Below the pieces are notes generated by a model, which was not told the origin of the DNA, did not search any database, and was given only the letters and a program-made list of their open reading frames with translations. Source: Pterobdella sp. o SKG-2022 (taxonomy: Eukaryota > Annelida > Clitellata > Hirudinida > Piscicolidae). From it: a DNA stretch of 64,000 bases. The translations under genes and the position numbers were made by a program. The first letter of the stretch is position 1, and each line of letters opens with the position of its first letter. Shown here one piece after another: positions 43,201 through 54,739 of the stretch. Where the stretch lies: the NCBI GenBank assembly GCA_964035795.1, contig OZ038320.1:12527376-12591375 (forward strand), read 5' to 3'.

Positions 43201-46200
43201 ATCTTTCACTTAGTCAATTCCGTCAATAATTAATTCTACAAGAATTTATCGTCTGTTTCAAATGCCAACAAAAGTGATCATACATGAAGAATCCGTTGTA
43301 GATAGGACTCAAATCGCTATGCAAAACTTGTCTAACAAGAAAGCTTCTAGCTCAGGTTACAATCAAGAATATGTAACCCAAATGCTGAAGCTACATCAAA
43401 TTTTTAAATTTTAAAGAAACTAAATTATCTAACAGAAATTATTTGGATGATATGCAAATACTTGTGTAAAATCTATATGAACTCAAAAAGGTTTTGGATG
43501 AAATGAGGAAACTATGAATTTTAATTTCTGTTTAAACGCAAAAAAATTTGAAATATTAAAAAGATATCATCAGCTTTGAAGAAACAAACTCAAACAAGAT
43601 GTCGTTACCACTCAAAAAATGGTACACGCTTATATAGGCTCTTCAAATCGAAAATGATTGAATTTTAAAAAGTTTTAATTGTTAGTTATCGTAAGTCAAA
43701 CGTAACTTTATAAGTGAAATTTGCATTTATAACTAATCAGTCTGATTATTTATGATATTTTTTTGAAAAATATGATAGTGTTGTAACTTTATTATATTTT
43801 TAAATTAAACCTGATACTTTCTCAGAAAATGTTTCTTTGAGATAGATTATAACGTTGATTCCTCCTTCAAATACCTTAGTAACATATATGGCACTGGATG
43901 GTGTGTTCAACTGTATAAATAATTTTCATGATATATTTAAGAAAATTTGTAATTAAAAAATTGAAAAAAACTATCAATTTTAACATTTGAAAAAATATTT
44001 TGTTTTTTTTACTTTAAAAGCGTTGTTCAAAGGAGGTTTTATTGAATACCCAAAAGGCAAATCAGTGAACGGATGAGTCAGAAAAATTGGAATTCCATCC
44101 ATGCAAGCATCAGCTATCAATATTACAAAACCTTCTCTTACGGCTACTCCACAAACAATGCTTTTATTATGTATTAGTTGAATCTGAGTTAACATTTATA
44201 GTAATTATACGTTTGTTTAACTTGGTTAAAGTACTATAAAAATGATATTTGAAATTGCTTGATATTATTTAATACTTTAAACTAGAAACACATTATTTGA
44301 ACCTCTAAAGAATGGTCAAAAGTTTTAACATAGGAAAAAATGCCTTGGCTAAAAGAGTAGTAGAGCAAGTAATCGAAAGTTAAAACATTTGTATGCACAG
44401 ACACTGTGCAAATCTGGTATTGACCTATTTCTTGAAGACGGTCTTTACGACTGACCTGTTTGATACGATATTGCATGAAAGAATTACAATTTTTTTCATA
44501 TCATTCTTTTTTCAAGTACTGGAAAAAATTATCGAAGATTTTGACTCACAATAAATGGTTTGAAAGTGTGGTTCATAAAGTAATTCGGAGTGCTATTATG
44601 AAAATTTTTCGATGAAATTTTTCCAGAAACGGCGGTGCCAAAATTTAGTAAATTTATTTCTAACGTAGTAGTTAATTTAACATTATCTCTAAGATAGAAC
44701 TTGTAGTTTGGTTGGTAAAGTGGATTAACAATTGTTGGAAGAACGTGAAGAGTTCGAAAGCATATTTTAGACTCTATAGCCAAACCAAAGCCTGTGACCA
44801 AATTATAATTCAAGTCACAATAATTGTTGGCGGAACACAAAAATGGCAAAGTTGAATAAAATTTCAAGTCAAATGAAGTTCTTTCTTTCTCTCGTAGAGT
44901 AGTCATAGTGGGATATGCCTTTGTTTTTTGAAAAAAAATTAAAATGAATTAATTATTATGGAAGTAATTACCAGAACACCAAGGTAGTAGTTGTTGTTGC
45001 TTGATACAGTGTTGGTCAAATGAGGACAAAAAGAGTAGTACGACTCTACTCGACATGACAACTTAGGAGAAACACGATTCAATAACAATGTAAAGACTTG
45101 TTAGAATAAAATAATTTCAATTTCAAAAAATTTTTAACGGTAAACTGAACTCACAATTTTTCCTAAATGGCTAGCAAATTTATTTTCAGATAATGTTGCG
45201 TTTCTAGTATTAATACCCACTTCAATGGAATAGATTGCAAGATACCCATTGATAACAAAAGTAATATTGTATTTAGCATTATTGTCCAAATTGGCCATAA
45301 AAACACAGTAGAATTGAACTTTGTTGTTGATTACATCTGGTCCTCTCAAAAGAACTTTGTTTACCCTTGGAAAAGTGCTTGAGTCTATGTAAATTGGATA
45401 AATTGTTGAGATCGATTTTTTCAAAAAAAAATGTTTAAGTGATTGAGAAATAATAGGAATAAATAATTTCAATATAAGTTTTTTTTTGCTTAAAAATTAT
45501 TTTTGAAGGTTTTGTGTCGAATTTCTTAAAAAGAAGTATGGCAATCAAATTAATTTAGGTTCAAAATAATGTATACCATGAAAACATACAGAAAACTGAA
45601 CTTAAATTTATATAAAATTTTGTTTAAATAGTGATGAAAAATATAACACAAAAACTTTACTTTTGCACAGATTTTCTGAAAAAACTGAAGATTTATCACA
45701 CAAGAGATCTGTGTAATGAATAATTTAAAACTCAATTAAAACATCATAAAAGCCACATAAAATCAAAAAGTTTTGCAAAGTTAAAATCAGGAAACCAATT
45801 CTGAACATTAAGTATGAATTTTTTAAAGTAAAACAAAATTAATTTACCAAAAATCCTTTGATTGAAAGATATTTTAAAAAATTGAGTTTTTCGTTTCATT
45901 TATCATAGAATGTTCGACAAAAAAAAGTAATTAATTACCGTAATCAATACACTGGGTTGGGACGTTTGATGAAAAAATCTTGAAATGTCTCAAAAAGTAG
46001 TCAAACGTTCCTTGTTGATTTATCAAAGGTTTAAAATAAATTAATAGAACCTTGCTTATAGCCTGATTTTTGTAGCATCAAATAGTTAATGAATAAAAGT
46101 AAGTTAAATAAAATTTCAACTAAAACTATTTTTACATATCTTAATTTCAAAGCAGAACCCCAAATTTATCCAAATGATTAGGCTTAAAAGCGGGAATAAC

Positions 46201-49200
46201 TTTCAAGAATATAGTTATTACATGTAAAAAAGCAACTAATGAAAAGATGATTATTGTAAAAGTATTTATCAAACAATTAAATTTTAAAAATTACTAGAAT
46301 AAATAGTTAAAAATAACAAAATATTTATTGCATAGTTATATTTGGAAGACGCAGAGGTTGTGATCATTTATTAAAATCAATATTAAAGAATTGTGCATTT
46401 TTTGCTATTTGTATAGTTTCAGTATAAACCAATCAATTTCACATATAAAGTAAATTTTAATTTTGATTTATTACAAACAATAATTTCATTTCACATATCT
46501 ACGAAAACCATAAAATTAATTCATTTATCTCTCTGATGCAGTTAAAAATCTTAGTGTCTATTTTGACAAAGATCTAAACATTGAAGACTCTTCTTTGGAA
46601 GGTGCCGTTGACGTCGGTTGCCTTTTGCTTTTTTCGTACAAAATTCGATCGTAACTTGCATTAAAGATTTTTAAAAAAAAAAATAAATATTCCAAGAACT
46701 TTCAAAAGATTTTAATGTCTGAGTGCAATTGAGAGTTGAAGAAAAGAAAGAAGAGTTGGAAGCTTTTAATTTTTTGGGTTTTCTTGTTTCCGCAAGAAAA
46801 TTAACTGTTTTTTATTTTAAAATTTAATTTTCATAAATAATTTTTAAATATTTCAGTTAATTATTATTTTTTGGGTATTGATAAACAATAATGAACTGGA
46901 GGCTTGGGTCAATCAGAAACAGATATAGAGAAGACAATGTAGACAGAAAAAAAAGAGTATTGGAATGCAAAACTCATGAAGTCTGAAAGCAAATCATCAA
47001 AAACTTGAAAGTTCATCCATAAAATTTCAAAAAAAAGAAAAAAAATCTGCTGCTAACATCAATACTCAAAAGTATCATTCTTATTTACTAAAGAAAATTG
47101 AAAAGGCAAAGATTTCTATTCAATCATCTGAAACACCAAAGTTTTCAAAATGCACCAAAAAATGGCTTTGATGAAGTTACATTGGATGAATTATCCTACC
47201 CCATTTAGAAACTTCCAAATAAACAGTGTGAACAAGACCCAATTCCAACTTGGCTTCTCAAAAAAATATCTTCTATAGTTGCTCTATTCATATTGGGTTT
47301 TTAAGCTATCTTTTGCCACTGGAAGAGTTCCATGTCAATTAAAACATGCTTACGTCACACCGCCTATGAAGAAATTAGAGATGGACCAAGAGGCCCTTTC
47401 ATCAGATCAACCAATTTCAAACTTGAGCGTACTTTAAAACTTTTTTGAACAAGTTGTTCTTCCAAGAATTTTCTCTTACCTAAATAATAATAATTTGTTA
47501 TCATCTTTTCAATCAGCTTATCGTCGCTTTCATTCAACAGAAATACCTTCACTAAAAGTTTCTACTGATAATTTGGAAGCAGCTGACAACAATAGAACAT
47601 TCCTCCTTGTTCTTTTTGACCTTTCGTCTGCTTTTGACTTGATAGATCATCAAATACTTATTGAAAAATTAAACGAATCATTAGGTTTGAATGACCTTAC
47701 TCTTGAAAGGTTTAAAAATTACCTTTTCAACAGATCGTTCAACGTCAAATGCTCCAAAACAGAGTCAACACCAAATGTTTACTCTACTGGAGTACCCCAA
47801 GGTTTTGTTCTCGGACCGTTTTTTTTCACTTTATACACAGCTGTTTTGAAAAAAATTGCAGTTTTTTACAATTTGAGAATTCATCAATATGGGCACTCAA
47901 TTATATGGGCATTGCTCATTTGATGCATCAATGGACTTGCAAGAAAAAATGTTCATGTGTATTGATAAAATTGTTTTTTGGATGAAAGCCAACCAAATGA
48001 AACTCAACAGTTAAAAAGGAAATTATTTGGTTCTCAACATGTAAAAGCATATGCAAACTGCCAACTCAACCAGTTCATGTGTTAAATGATCATATCCTTT
48101 CTTCTGCTTCACTTAAAAATCTTGGTGTCTATTTTGTCAAAAATCTAAGCATGAAGACTCATATAAACAAGTTACTGAAAATTTCATTTGCATCATTGAG
48201 GAATATAAAAAGCATTAAGAACTACCTGAACCAAAAGTCACTCAAACTACTTATAGCGACATTGATATGGAGTCACATTACCCAAGTTAAAAACCAAGAA
48301 ATTCCAGTGCTTAAAAACCCACCTCATGATAAAGGCTTATAATCTTGAAACATATTTTCAGAATTTTGTTTTTTCAAGAATTCATTTTTTTTTAATAAAA
48401 TCAAACTAGGGGGAAGAAAGGAGGGGTAAACGAAAGAAATAAATAGGTGTGTGGGGATTGAAAAAATTAACCGTGAAATGCTGAGAAGAATGAAGATTTA
48501 CCATATTTTGAATAACTCTATATTTAACCTCATAAACTTAAGTGGTCTTTAAGACTTTGACAGTTTTATGACACTCTAATAATATTCGTTATTTGCTCAT
48601 CATACTGTACATAGCTCATTGTAGTCAGAACCCCATAGTTTTACTCTATATATCTTATTGGTCTCGCGTTTTAAGTACTTGTTAATGTACGTTCAGCTTA
48701 TAAAAAAATAATTATAAAATAAACTGATATGCAATATAACTATTGTAAAGTTTATATGAAGGCTGTAAGTTAAACCCCTGTATGGTTATTCATTTATTTG
48801 ATTTTATAAAATTTTTTGGTCTGTACCATTATGTGTGTTTGCAAGAACCTCTAATAATAATGGGTGTATAAAAAGAAACCGTAAAAAAACAATATATTGG
48901 AAAACTACATAAAGAAATGACTTGCTTTTATTGAAATATTCCAATCATTTACCACACATAGGGACTTGTTCTGATAACACTTGTGCCATGCATGCATCCG
49001 TGAAGAGATACGGAGTGAAGATGCTTGATAAATACAAGTTTTTATATATTCAAATCATTTTTTAATAAATTTTTTTTTCATTAAAAAATCTGAACAAAAT
49101 TTTCTAGTATTAATAAATAGGTGACAATATTTTATGAATTTTTAGGTCTACATAAACCTTCTAGATTATATTTACTGAGATATTCAGTTGCATATGCAAC

Positions 49201-52200
49201 ATTCAATAAAAATGAGTCAAAAATTAAGAAGTTAATTTAAAAAAAAAATAAGAGTAAGAAACTTGGAGCATTAACAAGTAAAAATGACAAGCAGATAACA
49301 CGCCAAATGCAATAGGAAAACGAAAAGTTCTCAATAATTGGTTATTGGCAATATATACAACCTATACCCTAACCAAAGCATTTTTTTGAAAAATTTATTT
49401 CGATTCATCAAATTTTTTTGAGTGAATTTTATACAGCTTACTTCACAATTTGATAACATTCATTTCTCTATCATCGAACGCTATCATTTATTTTACAACA
49501 AAAATATTGATTTGAAAATGTTTCTGAGCTTATGTTGAAAAATTTTTTTATCATAAAATTGTTATTTTTTTAAGAAAATAGTCTGGATTTTAGGATATAT
49601 TTTTTCAAACCTATAAACGTGCATAAAATAAGACAAATAGATTAAATATAAAATTCATTGAGATTTATCATTAAACTCACCTACAATTAGAAGAAGTGTT
49701 AATAAGAAGTTGATTTTCTAATATTAACTTGGTTCCTTGCATACTACAATTTGAAATTGCTGGACTCACTTGATCGTGGATGTTATGTATCAGGCAATGT
49801 ATCAACTCAGCATATTGCGGCTCGTCTTATGGAAAAATTTATCAACATTAATGTACAAACACTGAAACAAAATTTTTATTCCAAGTGTAAATTTTTCAAT
49901 TCAATTATATACACAACCCATATCAAATTTTGATAAAATTCTCAAATATAAATTAAAATAATTGTTGTGCCATATTTAAAAAAATTCATTTTCATAAATT
50001 TTTGAGTTTTTCATAAAACCTGCTGTAGAATAGCAAATTTTGTCGAGGGTCTCAAGGGTTCTGGGAATGCTCAAACGGTAGGAAAACTCGCAATGATTCA
50101 CGGAATATTTGCTCAAACAAGTTTTCAATTGAACTAAATGACTGAAAAATAGTATTTTTTTTCTCAACACTTTTAAGTGGCTATTAATATTTTAGTTTTG
50201 ATTATCAGCCTAATTTTTTTAATAATGCGATATTAAGTAGAAATTTAGTCTTATAAGCTGAATATTAATTAATTTTCAATTTAGTTATAATTTTATCAAT
50301 CCACAAATGTTATTAGATAGTTTATGAAACGGAAGTTCTAATAAAATTTTACTGAGTGAAACGAAAACACTAACGGACACATGAGAGTCTGGTTGAAGAG
50401 ATAAGATTGGAGATTAAACAAAGGATGAAACAATATCTTAGGTTGGGTGAAGAAGAAGATCTGGTAAGGGTATCGGAGAATGAGGTATTCATAAATACTG
50501 ATATTGCCATAGACTTCATTGAAACAAGTGGCAAAATTGAAATCTTGCAACGCACAGGAGTCTGTGATGTGAAAAGTTCAAAATATCAAGAATTTTAGTT
50601 TAAAAATTTTATTTTAATAAATTTCATTTAATTCTTAAAAATAAAAGTAAAAGAAAACTTTAAATTTATTTTTTTTCAAAGCAATTTGAATCAGTCTTTT
50701 TTAATGTTTAATGTTATTAACCCCACACCACAATTCTTTTCATCACTGCCATCAGCACAATCCTCATTGCCATTACACCACCAAACCTCTGAAATGCACC
50801 GTCCATTGGTGCATCTCTTCCCTCCTTGAGGACAAGCTAATGAAATTTTGTTATATACTCACTAAATTTATATGAAATTTATGCAAATAATTCATTATTT
50901 TGTCTATTAAAATCCAATTCTTAAACGATAATTATAATTTTTTTTTGATTATGGCAATGGCATAAAAATAGTTTGTTAGAAATACTTTCAAAAATTTAGA
51001 ATTTGTTCAAATATAAATGTTTTAAGGAAAATTTTAATTTTAACTTCAACATTAAAAAATTTATGTAACTTTGTTGTTTTTGAATTGCATTTAACTACAA
51101 TATTGAACACTCACGACAATCTTTTTCATCGCTGTCATCTCCACACTCGTTTTTGCCGTTACATTTCACAATAGAAGATAAACACTTGACACTTGTGCAA
51201 TTATATGACTCTGAACTGCACTCTAGTAAATGAAAATTTTAATTTAACGTAATTTTATATCTATCATGAAACGTTACCCTGAAGGTTTCCTGAAATTTTA
51301 AAATTACTAAAAATGTATTAATGGTTTTTTCCAATAATAAAAATGAATTTCTAATATGTTTGATTCATTTTTGATATTCATCTCATCATAATTACCGCAG
51401 TTTTCTTCATCACTCCCATCGCCACAGTCATCGAAAGAATTACATTTCCTGAAAGTATATCACATTTTGGTCGAACTAAATATAGATTATTGTTTTTTAT
51501 AATAAAAAAAATTTGGCATCTAAAATAAACCTTCTTTTTTCGATACATCTCTTGTTTCGACATTTGAAGTGATGCTCTTCAAGACAAACTGGAATAATTT
51601 GAATTTGTTGGATTTGAACACATCTTGCAATTATTTTTTTACTTATTCGAAATAAATTTTCGAATTAATGTAAGGTTTTTGAGTTTTTCTAAAAATTGTC
51701 AAAAATTTCATAATTAATATCATAATTCACCAAAATATTATTCTGTTTCATTTTAATAAATATCTTTTAAATTTAATTAGCGCCTGAAACTTAAATAGCG
51801 GTTTTTAGTTTGAATATTCAAATAAATATAGCTCACTGCATCCAATCTCATCACTCCCATCACCACAGTCATCTCTAAAGTTGCATGTTTCTCCCACATT
51901 TATGCATTTTCTGTTAGCACACTGAAACATTTTGCCCATGAACCACCCTCTGCAAACTGTAATAAAAATAACCTTTAACTTTTTTGAAACATCCTGATGT
52001 ACTTATAAGCAATGCCAACAGTTTTCAACGTCAATTTATGGGAACAATTTAGTACATTTATTAAGCAAAAAATAGCTATAATTTTCGATAAGTTTAGCTT
52101 TATCATAAAACATTAGCGAAAAAAAGAATAACCTTTATAATTTTTTTTTCTTTTAAATATTTTAAAAAATGTAACTAGAGATTCATTGAGGTTTTAAAGA

Positions 52201-53784
52201 TTTACTGAGACATACCACATACCAGTATAAAATACAAACTATAATATATTAGTTACATGAATTTTTAAAAATTCAGATGTAAATTGAAAAAATATACTTC
52301 CAAACACCGATTTTGATATTAGTTTTATTCATAAATAAAATATTTTCAAAAGGTTGGTATTTACTTCTATAGCCAGTGATCAAAACAAAATAATGGTAGC
52401 TGAAATACGGATGAAAGAGAGTTTTCATTGAATTGAAAAAATCATTAAAAGTTATCAAAAAACTCAAAATGCTTTTTGTGACACTTAAAGCAAACTTTAA
52501 TGTTAAGCGTAGTAAGTAAAGATCATTCTGGCTTCAGGAGTATTTCCACGTCAGTAGGCTATTTTTCTCAAAAGTTTCCACAATTCATTGAAAAATTGTT
52601 TATAATGTGGTATCCTTTATTCACAATGTTTTTAAAAAATATGAGCGCTCCGATTCACTATTTGAAAATACTGAAATAAACTTCAAACACTTCAAAACTA
52701 TGCTGCAACGATGCCGTTTTGACGACCACACTCGAAAGTAATCAAAATAATCTCATCAAAAAAAGTATTGGTAAGTAAGTTTGAAAACCTTAAACAATTT
52801 AAAGAATGAAAAAACGAAAAATTTTGAAATTTTTATAATTGCTGATAAAAAGCTCTAATGAGAACCGAATAGCTAATTAAAAAGAATTTTATACTGCATG
52901 CATACTGAGTTAGTGGTGCTTGAGTAAGTATCCTATTATAAACCCATCTGACGTACTAAGGTAAGTTTTCACTTTTATAGAGTTTTTAATGAAATGGTTT
53001 GAAGTTCTCTAAAAAACATTAGACTTAATGTTTTAACATGAAACGTTAGTAAAAAAAAGTCCAACACTTGAAAACTTGGGCTTTATGTACATTAATTTAT
53101 TTAAAGTTTAAAAGATCATAAATTAAAAATTATCTTTAGTTTAAAAAAAAACTGTTCAAGTTAAAATAATATATAACAATAAATTAGCGTACCACAATCA
53201 AGCTCATCGCTGAAATCCCCACAATGATCAACATCATCACAACGTTGGAAGATTGAGATGCAGTTATTATTTAAGCACTTGAACTTGGCTTCCTTTTGAT
53301 CACAACCTAAAATTTTAAGTCATTATTCAAAGTGTATTCATAACTGGTTTTAAGGGTTTGGTCTAAAGTTTAAATTATTCACCATAACTGTGAAATTTTT
53401 ATATTTTTCATAAATAATAAGGCATTGTCTTAGAAATTAATGTGAATTATTCTCAAAATTTTTAAAAAAGTAATTAGAATAAAAAAATTTTGCAAAAATA
53501 TAGTTTATTTAGTGGACAAACCCATTGTACATCCTTGATTTATAAATCTAATCAAAAGTTCATATATTATAATGCTATATCATGAACATAAAATCACATA
53601 GACGTGTATAAGTAAGGTTAATATAAATTCTTCTGGAACTTTCAATATATTTTTTAACTTAGATTTAAATATCAAACATCATTTTTTTCTGTCATTAAAA
53701 AAATTTTAATTTACTATTGCGGCCCTGAGATGAATTGAAGACAAGCAATAAGGTTATCTTGACAACAAGAAGTTTTAATAACAT
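40245..53784 (-). CDS. Secreted five-LDLa plus VWDE-like (D8C-like, vWD, EGF) protein
   Basis: Twenty-five phase-consistent exons, about 1192 residues; exons in order: 53784-53715, 53306-53193, 51956-51837, 51588-51531, 51448-51396, 51222-51115, 50836-50729, 50561-50375, 50141-50020, 46010-45939, 45384-45139, 45096-44972, 44918-44550, 44455-44303, 44183-44013, 43910-43811, 42854-42740, 42527-42300, 42154-41914, 41839-41707, 41518-41414, 41174-40999, 40872-40761, 40622-40465, 40379-40245. A signal peptide ([16 protein letters not shown]) leads into five six-Cys LDLa modules (residues 24-210) with [12 protein letters not shown] calcium loops. A Cys-rich D8C-like segment follows (to about 337). 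A split vWD-type region has VCGVAVREG (about 650) and [13 protein letters not shown] (about 727). An EGF module ends GRCICTESFIGQNC (about 1003). The C-terminal [12 protein letters not shown] resembles VWDE. Weak points are the donor at 50728 and the last exon's 3' end. Likely an extracellular matrix or recognition protein. Confidence 0.82.
42855..43810 (-). other. Intron inside the vWD region of the LDLa-VWDE gene
   Basis: A 0.96-kb phase-1 intron separates the beta-rich part (YVTKVFEGG) from the GLCGNYDG exon. No mobile element or ORF of note is seen. Confidence 0.6.
46530..46610 (+). mobile_element. Short L2-like LINE remnant
   Basis: Encodes [13 protein letters not shown], matching [13 protein letters not shown] in the copy at 46930-48361 (near 48110). 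It is an isolated scrap of the reverse-transcriptase C-terminal region, in the LDLa-VWDE intron that spans 46011-50019. Confidence 0.6.
46930..48361 (+). mobile_element. Degenerate L2/CR1-like LINE reverse transcriptase
   Basis: Frameshifted segments read [28 protein letters not shown], then (ORF 47495-47923) [29 protein letters not shown] and [12 protein letters not shown]. The latter are the classic fingers and palm motifs of L2/CR1-like elements. The catalytic YADD is not preserved. LKNLGVYF and [10 protein letters not shown] lie in the tail. It lies antisense in the 4-kb intron of the LDLa-VWDE gene. Confidence 0.85.
48362..50019. other. Remainder of the 4-kb LDLa-VWDE intron
   Basis: AT-rich intron sequence after the L2-like copy. 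A short plus-strand ORF at 49751-49933 has no recognisable relatives. No splice-phased exon of the host gene is seen between 46010 and 50020. Confidence 0.5.
51957..53192 (-). other. Intron between the first and second LDLa exons
   Basis: A 1.24-kb phase-1 intron. It carries copy B of the 42-bp dispersed repeat (52076-52117). No ORF in it resembles an exon. Confidence 0.6.
52076..52117. repeat. 42-bp dispersed repeat, copy B
   Basis: Best-matching partner of copy A at 27571, with three mismatches in 42 bp. It lies in the intron between LDLa modules 1 and 2. The preceding ACATTTATT is also shared with copy A. Confidence 0.6.
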
Positions 53785-54739
53785 TGTATTATACCAATTT
53801 TTTCCGAATGTTAAATCACTTCAGCCTAAAATGATTTAAAAACTGAAATCTTTATTCAGAATATTCGAGATCTAAAGAATCAACTTATTGTTTTAATCCG
53901 TAGATTACTTTAAAATCTCGCAACACTGCATTTATCCAAAAATAAATTATGCTTTCAAATCACAATTTAAACTTTTCCATAAAATCTAAAACGGTGGAGA
54001 GAAAGCTTCCATTGAGTTTATTGAAAATTCTTTATAATTCATTTTAATTATATAATAATCAAGCAGTATATTTAAATCAAAGTTTAAACTTATTAATAAA
54101 TTCAATATTATGATTGAAATCAGTTTTGATAACTCAGTTTTTATAATACATTGAAAAATATAGAAATTATCACCAAATTTGAAGTCAACAATATTATATG
54201 CATTGTATTGTAACATTTGAAAAATCTTGAATAATTTCACAGCTTTACAATGAGGATCTGTAGAATTCAAGCTAAACAATTGGTGTTTAGTTCAATTTAT
54301 ACTTTCAACACAATGTGTTTATTTAATTGAACAATAAGGACAAAAAACAAGTTGGTGCTAACCTTACAAAAATTAAGCCTTTTCAAATAAAATGAATAGA
54401 TAAAAATTTTGAAAAGAAATAATTTTTGAACAAAAGAATTTTTTAAAACTCCATTGAAACTATGTTATAAATATTTAAAAAACTTAACAAATTTTTTAAG
54501 GAAAAAGTCATTATGTTTATGAAAACCTCAAAAAAATTTGTTAATACTATATTTTTAAAAATTCTTATTTTTTTTCATTTCATCTTTTGTTCTATTTGAA
54601 AAAACTTTCATTTTTTTAAGTAAGCCTTTTAACTATTTTTCTATTATGTTTATTCGTAACAATCAAAATCAATTTTCACGTACTCATCATGCATTGATTT
54701 TAGTTATAATTGAATAACAGCATAACAGCTTCTTCTTCC
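53785..54739. other. Upstream region of the LDLa-VWDE gene
   Basis: Intergenic, about 1 kb, AT-rich. It should hold the promoter of the minus-strand gene starting at 53784, but I cannot place a TATA box or start site with support. Confidence 0.5.

Noticed and set aside
47495..47923. Possible host gene with an open 142-codon frame
   Set aside because: Its motifs ([21 protein letters not shown]) are those of L2/CR1-type LINE reverse transcriptases.
49751..49933. Plus-strand ORF of 60 codons in a host intron
   Set aside because: No recognisable motif and no phased splice partners. It may be an old mobile-element scrap but cannot be supported.
50396..50598. Plus-strand ORF with a plausible charged protein
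   Set aside because: It is the antisense shadow of a minus-strand exon (50375-50561) whose splice phases fit its neighbours on both sides. The plus-strand frame has no phased partner exon.
50691..53784. A separate LDLa-only gene ending at 50691
   Set aside because: Ending there ignores a phase-1 donor at the same module boundary as all other LDLa exons. The next exon fits in phase and extends the Cys-rich frame. Kept as a possible isoform instead.
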